Positions 47,701-59,399 of a DNA stretch of 64,000 bases are shown here, in pieces. The position numbers and the translations under genes were made by a program. Origin of the DNA: Chlamydomonas reinhardtii (Eukaryota; Chlorophyta; Chlorophyceae; Chlamydomonadales; Chlamydomonadaceae); assembly GCF_000002595.2 (NCBI RefSeq), contig NC_057005.1, positions 5,207,235-5,271,234 on the forward strand, written 5' to 3'. The notes beneath the pieces were generated by a model. The model did no database searches. It saw nothing but the letters and a program-made list of their open reading frames with translations, and was not told where the DNA came from. Every line of letters starts with the position of its first letter. The stretch's first letter is position 1.

Positions 47701-48337
47701 AGGAGAAGGTGAGGGAAGGCGGAGTGCTAATGGTGCGGATGGGGTGCGAGTTATGGCGGCTGAGGGGTAGTATGTCATGTGAGGTGTGCGCTCGGGTTTT
47801 GATGGCACTCGGCGACACTCAATTCTGCTCACTGTCATCGTCTAGTATGAGCATTACCTGTACCCTCGCACCGACGAAACAATTTCAACAGGAGCGGCTG
47901 GCGCGCTTGAATCCGGAGGCGCGGCGCAAGGCGGAGGAGAAGCTGGCCAAGCAGGTGCGGCTGGACGAGGGCGTGTGTGCGACTGTGTGGGCAGGCGGGT
48001 GCGGGCGAGCGGATGCACCGGCAGGGTGGGCGCGCAGGCAAGGGTGTGGTGGTGCCCGTGGCTTTGGTGCCCGTGGCGTGCGCGGGCAGGTGGGCGCCTG
48101 CACAAGTGTATAAACGCGCACCGTGCTGCGACAGGTTGCCGCGGCAGGCTGGGCTGCGGCGTCGCGCGTTGTCCGTGTCGAGCAGCGGGGTCGGTCAGGC
48201 TCGGCCGCACGTGCGCGGGACCTGCTTCAGTCGACTGGCTGCTCGCTGACATGTTGTGTTGTTCTGGTGTTGTTGTGGCGCCCCACGCAATGCAGGCCGC
48301 CAAGAAGGGCATGAAGGTCAAGATGGTGCGCATGTGA
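44708..48337 (+). CDS. CCDC47: CCDC47 (DUF1682), ER PAT-complex subunit
   Basis: Eleven exons: 44708-45008, 45168-45243, 45387-45537, 45853-45942, 46373-46432, 46563-46685, 46878-46984, 47191-47320, 47556-47708, 47892-47954, 48296-48337; 431 residues. Order of parts: an N-terminal signal/TM segment (about residues 7-28), an acidic and Pro/Ala linker, one TM helix VVVLLYVIVALLG, then the conserved cytosolic domain with DSIFPRQFAMCG, YKFYASGRRHCQGLLATLVLK, VYVSDMSPMV and LRFVFALPSADDM. The end is a Lys/Glu/Arg coiled coil finishing KKGMKVKMVRM. Family members pair with Asterix in the ER membrane and help insertion of multipass proteins; they also affect ER calcium. The donor at 45009 is preferred because the longer reading hits a stop before any usable donor. 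The first ATG follows an in-frame TTG that is not a start. Confidence 0.9.
45971..46060. repeat. 33-bp minisatellite in CCDC47 intron 4
   Basis: About 2.7 copies of a G-rich unit containing ggaggagtggaggggcagtg. Confidence 0.8.
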
Positions 48338-49435
48338 GGCGGGTGCTATGCTTACAGCGGCGGCGATATGGCGCCCTACGGCGCTGCAGTGGCCGTTCCA
48401 CTCATGCGTCCAGCTTTGTTTACAGCTGCACTCATCCTGCGAGAGCAGTACAGCTGCACTCACGCTGCGAGAGCAGGCTGGCTTGCACTACGGGAACTGG
48501 CTTGGGCTTGCTGAGGCTCTGGGCCGTGTGGGTTTGCGTGAGTTTGTGACTGCGCATGAGGTACCGAAGGCGTGCGTACGGTAGGCGGGCGGCAATGGAA
48601 AGGCTGTACTGGCCGTTAACGCAGGGAGAGAGGGGCTGTCGGACCGGACGCGAGCGATACTGGACTCTGACTTGGAATGCTGGAGTTACAGCGTATGGCA
48701 CGAGGGTGCAACCCAAGCAGCACGGCGGGTGGTGCGCATTGTTCGTGGGGGCTCGTGGGGGCAAGCGCCGTGAAGGCGCGATGGAATGACATGTGGCGCC
48801 GCCGAGTTGGGGCTGGCGCGCGCGTAGGAGCGCAGGCATGCGGTGCAGCGCTGAGTCCCGAGAAGGATGTGTCCTGAATCTTAAGGTGTCGCATTCCATT
48901 TGAACACTAAGCGGTTAGGTGTGGGCGGCGCGCGGGAGCCACGGTTTCTATATGGGCGGTTCGAGCAGCGAGGGCGGGAGGCCATAGAAGCCATCAGGTA
49001 AGCGTACGAATGTGTACACATGTCAGGGGGCAGGTGCAGGATAATGAAGGGCAAAGCGGTATAGCAATAGAGGAGTGGAGGGGGGTGGCGGGGCGGGGGT
49101 TAGGGGAGGGGAGGGATGCAGTTCCGCGGGGAGGGGGAGGGCCACTGACCCCACGACACGGATTGGGCCTCATCCTCCGAAAGGTTGCAAAGCTCAACTT
49201 CCGAGCATAAGTTGCGTATACCTTCATGTCTTTCCTGACCCTCACCTTGAACTGCCCTCTGGCTGAAGAAAGACCTAATATTCCTCCGATTCGGACAAGG
49301 TGGCACTTGTCTACCCGCACCTGCCTCGGACTCGGCTATCAAGGAGCATTAATACTATTGGACGTTATGCGTTACAATTGTCAGTAGGAGCCGATACCCT
49401 ACTTCCGGTCTGGACGTAGCTCGAACGCATCGACG
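48338..49435 (+). other. Intergenic between CCDC47 and the PAP2-like gene
   Basis: 1.1 kb. No TGTAA on the plus strand and no supported gene were found. A G-rich patch lies at about 49075-49140. Confidence 0.5.
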
Positions 49436-51650
49436 ATGAGACCTGTCTTTTTAGAGGGCCCGGGCACTGAAGTCCAATACCCAGTATCTGCACACACGGC
49501 AAACTACTCAGATGCATTGACAGCGAGGGAGGTCATCCTGCACACCGGCTTCGTTGGGCTGTTCTTCAACGGGTGCCTCGTGTCGGCCTTCATAGCCTTT
49601 TTTATAGCGCAGACCTGTAAGGTGTTCACGCACTACTACACCGAGCAGGTATACACATGTCAGAATACTAGGTGGCGGGTGTGGGGAATACGGTGGGGAG
49701 AAAGACTGGATAGTGGCAGGAGTTACGGGTATGTGCAGGTGCGCGGGCGCACCGAGAGGTTATGGGAGGTTGGGTAGTTCATTGCAATCCCAAATTAACC
49801 TTGGGTGGGGCGAGGGTTACGTCGCATCCGTACTGCAGTGCGGGTTGCGCGGCCACGCCCCGCAAGGGCCACACACCCTGAAGTGCCCGGTCACGGAGTT
49901 ACGGGCCTGTACGGGCATGTGGAAGGGCCCTGTGGTAACCAGCGATGCAAGGCAGCAATCCATACCGGTAGTTACACGGGTGTTATGCCTACAACACCAT
50001 GAGCAATTGACGACTCTTGAAGCCTGCGCTCTCGCTCTGCCGCTGTGCCTCAGGTGTGGGACTTGCAACGCATGGTGGGGTCTGGCGGCATGCCCAGCTC
50101 CCACACCGCCCTCATCGTGGCACTGACCACAGCGGTGAGGAGGGGGGGCACGGGGAGGGGTCCAGGGCGGCGGGATAGCACGTGCCACTGCTGCACTGGG
50201 CCCGCGCCGCACCGGGCCTGTTGCGCCGCACACGTCGTGGCGCTGTCCGACCACCGTGTCAGTATCCGTAGCCATTGCCATGCGCAGTGGCTCTGCCTCC
50301 GGCGTACGCCTCTTGGCACGCCGCCCGACACAACTCCTTGTGTGCCTCCCTTCGTGTTTACCCCCTGGGTTGGGCGACGATTCCTTGACTCTTGAACGGG
50401 CACATAACCCCCTCCCACCCTCTCCCCCATGCGGCTCGGCCCCCTGTCAGGTGGGTGTGGAGAACGGCACCAGCAGCACACTGTTCGCGGCGTGCCTGGT
50501 GCTGGCGCTCATAGTCATGTACGACGCCACGGGGGTGCGGCTGCACGCGGGCCGCCAGGCCACCGTGCTCAACATCATCATCGCCGAGATGCCGCCCGAC
50601 CACCCCGTGCAGGTGGGGCAGGGAGGGGGAGAGATGGGGGGGGTTGTAATTACCAGCCCAAACTTAACCAAACTAAGCTAAAACGAGCGGAGCACAGGTA
50701 GAGACGTTAGCTGCAGATGATGATACTTATGGGGTGGGGGCCGAGGCGCCGTGAGCAGCAGGGCAAGCGGCGCCGGCGATAAATATCGCCGCCTGGGCTC
50801 GGTGGCACGCACAACAGCACAGGACAGGCACGCAGAGACGACAAACAAAACCCACGACTTACCTGGCGACCAGGAAAGCAGCCCCGGCGCCAGGCACGCA
50901 GCGTCGGGCCAGGAGCGCGACATATGGTAAATACCAGCCCAAGCTAAACCATACCAAGCTAAACTAGCGGAGCACAGGCAGAGGCGTTACTTGCAAGGGG
51001 GTAGGGGGAGGGAGGGGCTGGGGTTACCGGAGAATCAAACCGTATGGGAGGGAGGTTAAGGGGCAGCGGGATTGAAGAGCCGATCCGAGGGCGGCTGGAC
51101 TGCAAGGGGGAGCTCTGCGCCTGTGCTGCGGGCAGCGGCTGCAGGTGGGGATGGGGCTGCGGGTGTGCTTTAGTTTGGGAAGGAGGGAGGGAGGGCGGGG
51201 GGGGCCCGTTTAGCGCGGGATGAAGTGGCCTTGGCACATGGCTATCCCCACTTGTACTTGTAGTCGATACACGGACTTAGCCCTGCTGTTGGAGCTCTTA
51301 CCAGTTGCCTTGCCTCGTGTGTGTGATGCTGCAGGACGGCGGGCGGCTGCGGGACTCGCTGGGGCACACGCCCATACAGGTGGGGCGGGGCGGGGCGGGG
51401 CGGGGCGGGCGCCCGGGGCCTGGCTGGCTATGTGGACGAGACAGTGCGCAGTGGGTCCTGTTGCATGGCAATATGTGTATGCTGTCGCCTGTGCGTATAG
51501 ATGCTCTTCGCGAGCGGCCACTCATGTGTGCCTCGTGCCATGCACCTGCAGGTGGCTGTGGGCGCCGTGCTGGGTGTGGTGGTGGGGCTCGTAGTGGAGA
51601 ACCTGTACTTGTTAGGAGACAAGTCCGGGGCGGGGGGCAGCTTCCACTGA
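49436..51650 (+). CDS. Divergent PAP2 family protein (DUF212, acid phosphatase/haloperoxidase-related)
   Basis: Five exons: 49436-49648, 50054-50134, 50451-50612, 51335-51379, 51552-51650; 199 residues. Family marks are the N-terminal helix with FIAQTCKVFTHYYTEQ, the hallmark WDLQRMVGSGGMPSSHTALIVALTTA, ALIVMYDATGVRLHAGRQA, SLGHTPIQ, and a final TM helix VAVGAVLGVVVGLVVENLYL. Four hydrophobic segments are expected. The SGGMPSSHT and LGHTP pieces correspond to the histidine-containing phosphatase motifs of PAP2 enzymes, but the Arg/Lys motif is reduced, so catalysis is uncertain. Plant and algal members are small membrane proteins, often plastid or ER, of unknown role. Intron 3 (722 nt) contains a pair of direct repeats. 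Confidence 0.9.
50651..50714. repeat. 64-bp direct repeat, copy 1 (PAP2-like gene, intron 3)
   Basis: Imperfect match to 50932-50995. Both share taccagccca and agcggagcacagg. Confidence 0.75.
50932..50995. repeat. 64-bp direct repeat, copy 2
   Basis: Lies 281 bp after copy 1. The DNA between them holds a small hairpin ggcgat-aaat-atcgcc near 50773-50788. Confidence 0.75.
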
Positions 51651-52837
51651 GCGGGGCTGCATGTGCCGAAGCCACAGCAGTGGCGGGGCGGCTGTGACAT
51701 CGCGCTGTGGTGGTGGAGCATAGCGGGGTAGGTGGCGTCGCTTGCATTCATCAACGGTAGGGACTGGACTTGGGACTTGCAATTAGGCTGAAGGTTGTGA
51801 CGCCGCGTTGGAGAGGATGTCCAGTTTGTTATTCGGATGTGCTCTTGTGGAACAGGTCTGAGGCTTCACGGTGGCACCCAATAGAAGTTGGGTGCCTTGA
51901 TACCGATGTTTCTGGGGGTGTGTTGGACTTGTGGGCTACCTGTGTTAGCAATGTGCGTTCTGGTCATTCTTTTCTGGATAGGCTTTACAAGAAGAGGCGT
52001 CGGCGCGCAGGTTGAGACCGGGCTGTGTCTGGCTGGGGTCAGCGGGAGAGCACAACGTTCAATGGGCAATGGCGAGGGTGTGGCAGCTTTGTGGAGTCGG
52101 CGTCGGCTTGGCTGGTCGGGATGTGATGCTGGTCGGGATGCTGCGAAGGGCTGTGCTTGACCTGGTCCCAGCGGGCATCGGAGCCAACGGTACCTGGGGC
52201 CAAAGCGCCCCCTGGGTTACATCCGGAAGGTGATGTGAACTCGGTAGACTTTCGGGCTCAAGGGCTCAGCCGGTGAACGTGATATGTATGTAGTGTGGGC
52301 CCACTCTAGGAAGGAAAGGAAGGTCCTCTGGGAACTGTACGTGTACTTTTGGCCAAGGAGCATTCATACTGGATTAGCCTAACCTTGAATAAGCGTCGAG
52401 GTGTAAGCCGTGTAACCAAACGGGTTGTGCGATGCCCGGCTGTGCATCCTTGCCTCCAAAAGCGGTCGGACCCGTACAGCCTGACGACATCACCTAAGAT
52501 ACGCGCCACAGCCCTCTCCCTCGGCCTGTCATTGACCGACCGCCGACAACCGCAGGCTCTCGCCATCTCCGCGCTTTGCATATTAAGCAACGTCGTGTCT
52601 GGTCCACGGCCATTGGTCTCACCGCCGCAAGCTAGCTGCACTCGCAGGGAACCTGCAATCAATCTCGCTGCAACATCAAGAACCCAAAACGATAGCAACA
52701 CACACCCGGGCCAGCGCAAACACCTGCGCACCGCCGCTGACTTCCAGCCAACCCCTTCCCCCTATACCCTCCCCCAGTCCGCCCCTGCTAGACCACTCAA
52801 GGCCGCGCCTTCTCGCGATCCAGGCACCACGCATCCC
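51651..52837. other. Intergenic between the convergent PAP2-like and PDAT genes
   Basis: 1.2 kb with both 3' ends. A minus-strand TGTAA at 52221-52217 fits PDAT. Plus-strand TGTAA copies at 52402 and 52411 lie inside the PDAT 3' region. No gene is supported. Confidence 0.5.
52217..52221 (-). terminator. Candidate poly(A) signal for PDAT
   Basis: Plus-strand TTACA, about 620 nt after the PDAT stop codon. Confidence 0.45.
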
Positions 52838-55800
52838 TCAGGCGGCCAGTGCGGCCCAGTCCACGGCGGCTGCGATGCGGTCTATGTCGCTGACGACAAT
52901 GTCCGCCAGCTCATCCGCCCGGCCCGCCACCACCGTGATCACATCCCGCAGCACTGCGTCGTTGCCCAGGATGTCGATGTGCGCGGCGGCAGCGGGGCCG
53001 CCCCTGTACGACAAGGGCCAGCGGGAGGCGCGACGGCAAGCGCAGCGGATCCCGTGTCACGGCGAAGGGCGTCATCATTGGGTGGGCACACGGTTTGCAT
53101 GTGGGGGTTCTAGCTGATAAGGCTGCCATCAAGCGACGGTCAACGAAAGCAGCCCACCTTGCGTCCTGAAGCATCGACACGGCTTTGTGCTTGTACTCCC
53201 GGGTCACCTGCGCACAAGCCACGGCAGCAGCAGCGGCAGGGAGGCAACAACAACTGAGTGGTGGGACAGTGCCGCTGGCGCGAAACCCGAACACATCGGA
53301 CCATCCACATGCACCAAAGGGGCGCCTCCCCTGCCTGGGGGCCTGGGGCCAGTGCTCCTGGCATGTGGTGGCACCACCTCGCCCCACCCGCACCCAGCCC
53401 GCACCCACCCGCCCCGCACCCACCACTCTCATGGCTCCCGGGTTGAGGTGCCCCGCCTCCCGCCAGCCGCCGCGGCACATGAGCCCCAGGCTCAGCAGCG
53501 GCACTGTTCCGTCGCCGTCGCTGATGTGCACCCCCACGTCCTGGGGGACAGGGCGCAGGAGCAAAGCGGCCGAGAGCGAGTGGGCAAATGGACTCGGAGT
53601 ATACGGAGGACGCACGCGAGGGCGGGAGGTGTTGTGACGAGCGCGGACCTGGTACCGGTACAGCCGAACATAGCCATAACTCCTGTTCCCGCAGCCCCCG
53701 ACCTCTTACCAACGCGCTCTGCGCTTGCGTGACGTCTTTCATGATCATCCAACCCGATGAGGCATCGCCGCCCGCGTCCGGGTTAGCCTCCTCCCCGGAT
53801 GCGGTGGCGCCCCGCGGCGGCACCCCCCTCTCCGCATCAGCCTCCGCAGTGCCGTCCGTTGTCGCCATGCCGTCACCGTCACCGCCCCCAGCGGCCTGCG
53901 GCGGTGGCTGTGCGTCCGCCGCCGGAGCGGCGGCGGCGTTGCCCGCCGGCGCATTCGCGGCCGCAGCAGTTGCGGTGGCCGCGGCGCCGGTCGGCGGCGG
54001 TGGCCTGAGGTAGTGGTACCCGCGCTCCGTTGGCAGTCCAACGCCGTAGAGGCATACCATTGTTGTCTTGGGAGCGCTAGGGAGCGGCGTGCGGGTGGCG
54101 TCAGGAAACAGAGCCACCCGCCCGCTACCCGCGCTAGAGCCGCCACGCCCGATCCCGGCTGCGCCGGCACCGCCAGCGGTTGAGTCCTTGACTCTGTCGG
54201 CTCCGCCCACCGCCTGTGCCGCGGGGCTGCCGGCGGCGGCAGGGGCGGCGCGGTCTGAGGCAGCGGCAGCGCGCTTACGAACCGCCTCGGCTGCGGGCGA
54301 TTGATGTGGGCGCAGCGCGGCGGGTACTTCAGCTTAAGCTTCGAGACTCACGCACCGCAGCAACACATAATGTTTAACACAATGGACGGAACGCCGCCTG
54401 ACGTCATCCGCTGGGTCCATCGCTTCCAAGAGCAGGCGGCCCGGCCACCGCCGCACGCACCTGCCTCCTCCGCCGGCAGCTGCAGTGCGCCCCACTGCGC
54501 GATGTTGGCGCTGACCAGGGGGCCGCCCACCTCTCGCAGCAGTGCGATGAACCCCGACACGTCCAGCCGTGTGACCTGCGGGGATGCGGCAGGCGGCAGG
54601 TGGCAGGTGGGGGCAACGGCGAGTCGGGAGGTCAGTGGCGCGTCACTGCAGATAGCCCACACAGTATATCAAACGAGGAAATCGTCTGCTTTGCGGCGCG
54701 TTTGGCACTGTGCTGTTCACCCACATGGTCGCTGTTGAGGAATTCTGCGGCATCAACGCCGCCCCCAACGAGCTTCTTAATTGTGTCCGCAATCGCCGCA
54801 ATGGCCTTGCTGCTGCTGCTGCCGCCGCTGCCACTGCTGCCGGTGCCTGCAGAGCCGGTGCTGTTGCTGGCTGTGGTGCTGTTTACAGCCGTGGCAGCCG
54901 TAGCATTGTCGCCGCCACCCGCAGTGCCGACCGCCGCTGCCTCGGCCGGAGCTAGCGCTGCACCACCGGCACTGCCGGCACCGCCAGTTCCATTGACAGC
55001 ATCCTCGCCGCTTCCGCTTCCGCTTCCGCTTCCGCTTCCGCTTCCGCTTCCACTGCCGCTTCCACTGCCGCTGCCGCTGCCGCTGCCGCTGCCCGCATCC
55101 ACGTCCTGGCTGACCTCGGCGACCAGCTGGCTGAGCTGCTCGCGCTGCTGCTGCGGGGCGGCGGCCATGAGCGCCTGCCAGTTGTGCGGCCACAGAGACA
55201 CCATGGAGCTGCGGCGCGGGGGGGGGGGGAGGACGGGGAGGGGATGGGAAGGGTGAGGCGGGGGCCGATGCGGGTGGGCAAAAGTGCGACGGGGACTGGA
55301 GAACGGCGCGATGGGAAGGCGATTGGATATGGGAGCGCTAGCGCGCATACCCGACATCTGGGACCGAACAGGATTCGCCGCAGCAGCCGACACGGGCATG
55401 CAGCTTCTTTCCCTCTTGCCGCACACGTGCGACACGGCGGCGGCCGCACACTCCTCACCCGAACGTGCGGCGGTTGGCCCGCATCTCGGGCGTGTCGTCG
55501 GGCGCCCAGGAGGCGTTGCCCCACACGCCCGGCCCGCCCACAGGCAGCATGGCGTAGGAGGCTCCCCAGCTGCGCCACACGCGGGTGCGGGCGGCGCGCG
55601 GGACCATGTTGGAGGTCAGGAAGCCCGCCAGGGCCCCGAGCTGGGCGGTGTCGCGTGTCTCGCCTGAATACGGGTGCAGGGGGCGTGAGGGAGGATGGCG
55701 CGAGGGAGCGTGCAGAGGGCGGGCGGGTAGGTAGGTAGGTAGGTGGGTAGGTGGGTAGGAAGGTGGAAGGCAAAGCCGTGTATGCGCGTGTGCGTGTGGC

Positions 55801-58800
55801 GGATGCATAGGAAGGTGGAAGGCAAAGCCGTGTATGCGCGTGTGCGTGTGGCGGATGCAGAAGATACGGTAGGCGGCGGGGCGGGGTGTGTGGAGGAGCG
55901 TGCATGTCGCACGCACCCGCACGACAGCTCGCGCCGCACAGACGGCGGCGCCGGCTGTTCTGCCGCACCTACACGGCTAAGGCCCAACAGAACAGCCAGA
56001 CCCGGTGTCGCCCCATGCGCACCCGACAGCAGCGCAGACACGGACTTTGGCACGCCCAGGCTGGTGCCGGCGATGTTGATGGTGCTGGCGATGTGGCGGT
56101 CCACCCAGCCGCCACCGCTGTGGCCGCTGCCGCCGCCCGAGCGCGGCTGCTTGCCGCCCTCCTCCTCCTCCGCGGCGGCGGCCTCCACCCAGTGCATGAA
56201 GGCGCGGAACTGCGGCGGGCATCGCCACCGGGCACCAATCAATCTCGGCAGCAGCACCAGACGTCAAGAGTCAGCAGCACGCAGTTGTTTCGCTCTCAAT
56301 CTCTCTCTAGCCTAGCCCAGCGGCCAGCTTGACGGCCTGCCAGTGCCAGGCGTGCGGCCATGCAGGACACGGTACACAGCGGAGGGCGCCGTAGCGGTTC
56401 CCTCCGGCCCGCCCCCACATGGCTGCAGCTCATGCTCCGTGCCGTATTGGGCACATGGCGAAAACACCTGGCAAGTCTTCGCCGGACGGCCACCCCCCCC
56501 CCCCTTCCCCCTACGCACCACGTTCTCTCCGTACGAGTGGCTGGTGACCACCACCCGCTCCCCCGTCAGCTCCACAAGCTGCTCGATGGTGCGCCGCAGC
56601 CGCGTGTAGTAGCCATCGCGCTCCTGTGGTGGGCGGCGGCAAGGGTGATGGTACGCAGGAGAGTCAGACGGGAGTGCATCAGCGGCGCGGACTGCTGCGA
56701 GTCGAGGTTGGCGGCGTGAAGCCGAACGTCTTGCACCGGGGCCCCCCGCAGCAGTATCAGTAACCATGCAGGCGCTTTAACGGCCTTTCAAGTACCAGGC
56801 GTACGGCACTTCACCCGGCCCCTCACCTCCAGCAGCGGCACGGCCAGCCGCCAGTCGTACGGCATGCTGACTAGGCTGTTGCTGTCGTACCCCACGTCAG
56901 CCAGCGCCTCCACCAGCTTGCCCCACACCCTGGCGACAGCGCAGGAGGACGTGAAGGAGAGGCCAACAGGGCGCGCCGAGGACAGGATTCCGTGCTCGCA
57001 ATGCCGGGTCTATGGAGAACGCCCAAAGCCCCCACTACATGCCCACATGCGCCCCCACATGCGCGTCCTTCCCCACAACGCCTCCGCCTCACCAGTAGCC
57101 TTGTATGAAATAGTCAACCGCCTCCAGCCCCAGCGCGGCGCGCAGCTTGATGCCCTCCGGGTCCTGAGGCAGGGGGAGCGGAGGGAGCAGGGTAGGTGTG
57201 GACGCGGGGCAGGTGCGGGTGCGGGTGCAGCAAACTGGTGGCTTGCCTTATGTGCAATACGTGGCGGTGTGCGCCGTTGCATGGCCGCCGTCAACATGCA
57301 GCCGCGCGCTCTCACCCACCCACCCATCCACCCATCCACCCACATCCACCCACATTCAGCCACATCCACCCACACCCAGCCACGCACCAGGCCCGACACT
57401 GTGTCCAGCTCCATGTGGCGGAACCAACACGCCGCGTCCGTCAGGAAGGCCTGTACGGCAGTGCCGCAGTGGGGACCTCAACGACACGGCCTGGCCTGAC
57501 GTGACGTACGGCAATGTCACACAAGCAGCATGCCCATGAAAGGCGGAGAACCCGTCGCAAACGACTTACAATCCCCGCACCCGCACCCAGTACCCAGTGC
57601 CCTCCCAATGCCACGTCCCCCACCCCCGTCCTGGGTCTAGCTTTGTTCGGGACTTTGGGGTTCCGAGTACGCCACCCCTTCCCCCACCTCCCCTTCCCCC
57701 ACCTCCCCGGCCCCACCTCCCCGGCCCCCACCTCCCCACCCCCGGTTGCCCGGCCCCCACACCTGCACCATGGCCAGGGTCCCCCACATGCGCTGTCGGA
57801 AGTAGCGCTGGCCACATGGCAGGCCCCGCCACAGCTCCAGACCCGAGGTCACAAAGCCTGCACAGCGCGCCAGCAGCAGTCACGGCCACACCCTCACAGG
57901 CCAAAGCCCGAGCAACCGCGCGGCTGCCAACAACCTACCGTAGAAACTGTGCAATGCACCCAGCCAAAGCGCCCTCTACCCGCTGCCGCCGCAAGCCCCG
58001 CCTCGCCCTCCTGCCCGCACCTGGCACAATGACCACCGGGTGTTTGGCTCGGTAGCCGCGCCGCGCCATCAGCTGACCCGGCCGCAGCCCCGCAGCCTCA
58101 TCCGCAGCCGCCGTGGCATTAACCTCTGCCCCCGCACCCGCACCCGCCCCGGCACCGGCTCCAGCGGGCCCCCCGCCAGTCGCCGCCGGGCCGCCGGGTA
58201 TGCTCAGCGCGGGCAGCTGTGCTAGGAATGCCCGCAGCTGCTGCGCCGCCGTCACTGTACGGCTAGTCAGACCATCCATGCCGGCTGATGCCATGTCGCC
58301 TGTGACGCCGAACAGCGCCAGCAGGCCGTTATAGGCGCTGCTGTTGGCGGCGGCGGCGGCGGCGCTGGTGCCGTTGAGGGCGGAGGAGGGCACGGCGAAG
58401 CCAGCGGAGGCGAGCAATGAGTCCAGGGCTACGATGGAGGGGAGCGGCGGTAGGTAGGCATTGAGGCGAGGCAGGCCCAGGGAGTCGTGCAGAAGCTCAG
58501 CGACTGGGCCCTCCTGCGGGATGGGGGGCAAGGGTTGCGTTTTATGGGACGGTGTGTTGGGGGCGTGACCCCTGGAGTACAGTACATGGGCAGGCTCAGC
58601 CGTACTCGCCTCCACCATTAGTGCGGGCGGCAGCAGCACCAGCGGCAGCAGCACCACCCCCGCCGCCGCCAGCCATAGCACCAGACGCCGCTCCGATTTT
58701 GGTTGGGCAGCATGCGGTCCTTGCCGGTGCTGCTGAGACTGGGAGTGCGAGTGCGAGTGCGAGTGGCTGGGGGTTGCGTGCACGTTATGGTCCCTTCCAG

Positions 58801-58897
58801 GCTTGGCTTTTGACGGTGTCGCCGCGGACGCCTCGGCACTGGTTCCTCCCTTCTTTCGTTGTCGAGCATTGCTATTGCCTTTTGTTGGGGTCGTCAT
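52838..58897 (-). CDS. PDAT1: Phospholipid:diacylglycerol acyltransferase (LCAT family)
   Basis: Fourteen exons on the minus strand: 58897-58021, 57857-57763, 57450-57388, 57163-57093, 56929-56827, 56623-56519, 56209-56023, 55663-55459, 55208-54725, 54575-54461, 54290-53710, 53540-53424, 53207-53158, 53003-52838; 1072 residues. One TM helix lies at residues about 71-95, preceded by a basic, His/Ser-repeat cytosolic tail. Catalytic-domain marks: PVVIVPGFVTSGLELW, the lid tryptophan region, ACWFRHMELDTVSGLDPEG, YWVWGKLVEAL, MPYDWRLA, the nucleophile SHSYGEN (Ser433), NIAGTSLGVPKSVSALLSGE, SDGDGTVPLLS (Asp972) and AHIDILGN (His1026). These follow yeast Lro1 and plant PDAT in order. It moves an acyl chain from a phospholipid to diacylglycerol, making triacylglycerol at ER or plastid membranes. 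Large Ala/Gly/Ser inserts lie before the Asp. Residues read from 58585-58514 could instead be a 72-nt intron. Confidence 0.93.
55009..55093 (-). repeat. Hexanucleotide repeat inside a PDAT exon
   Basis: CTTCCG and CTGCCG units, about 14 copies, read on the minus strand as (Gly-Ser)n in an insert of exon 9. Confidence 0.9.
55756..55859. repeat. 52-bp perfect tandem duplication in a PDAT intron
   Basis: 55756-55807 is repeated at 55808-55859. A short (TAGG)n run precedes it. It lies in the intron between exons 7 and 8. Confidence 0.9.
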
Positions 58898-59399
58898 GGT
58901 GCTGCGAGAAGCTGCGCGTCTGATGTGTATCGGCGATGTGCAGAGCTCAAAAGGGTTTCGGAAGCAGGGGCCCTTGAACCTTCAACTGTTTGCACGAAAC
59001 ATGCTTGACGAGCTAGGAGATGTTTGTATGAATGGATTATTGCTTGCATGTGTCCAACGCGAACGTTACACCATTCTGCTGCAAGCAAATCTCAGCGCTC
59101 GGCGTTCGACTCTCGGCTTGCACGTCTCAATTAAAATACTGCATAGAGCATACTCCTTGCATTCAGGCGCAAGCGACCTTGCGCCTTGCGAACCACGGTT
59201 CCTGCGTGTGCTCAACCCTCCAGCTCCCGGCCCCCCGGCATCCTCATAGCAGTCCCCCGCCAGCACCCCCTTCTCAGGACCAACGGCGATGGCCTGTCCT
59301 ATACCTTGCCATGAATGAATGAATGAATGAAAGCACGTCTTGCATTAAAGGTGTCCGGGCCCCCCGCCTTCACCCACACTCTGCTGGTCCTCTCCACTC
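58898..59399 (-). promoter_or_regulatory. PDAT promoter region and BCS1-like gene 3' end
   Basis: 500 bp. The minus-strand TGTAA at 59070-59066 should end the upstream gene, leaving only about 150 bp before the PDAT ATG for its promoter and leader. A short (ATGA)n run lies near 59308-59330. Confidence 0.5.
59066..59070 (-). terminator. Poly(A) signal TGTAA for the BCS1-like gene
   Basis: Plus-strand TTACA, about 330 nt after the stop codon. Confidence 0.5.

Noticed and set aside
58514-58585. A 72-nt intron in PDAT exon 1
   Set aside because: GTACTG and CCGCAG edges exist and the frame is preserved either way, but it is shorter than the other introns in the window. Kept as coding with a note.
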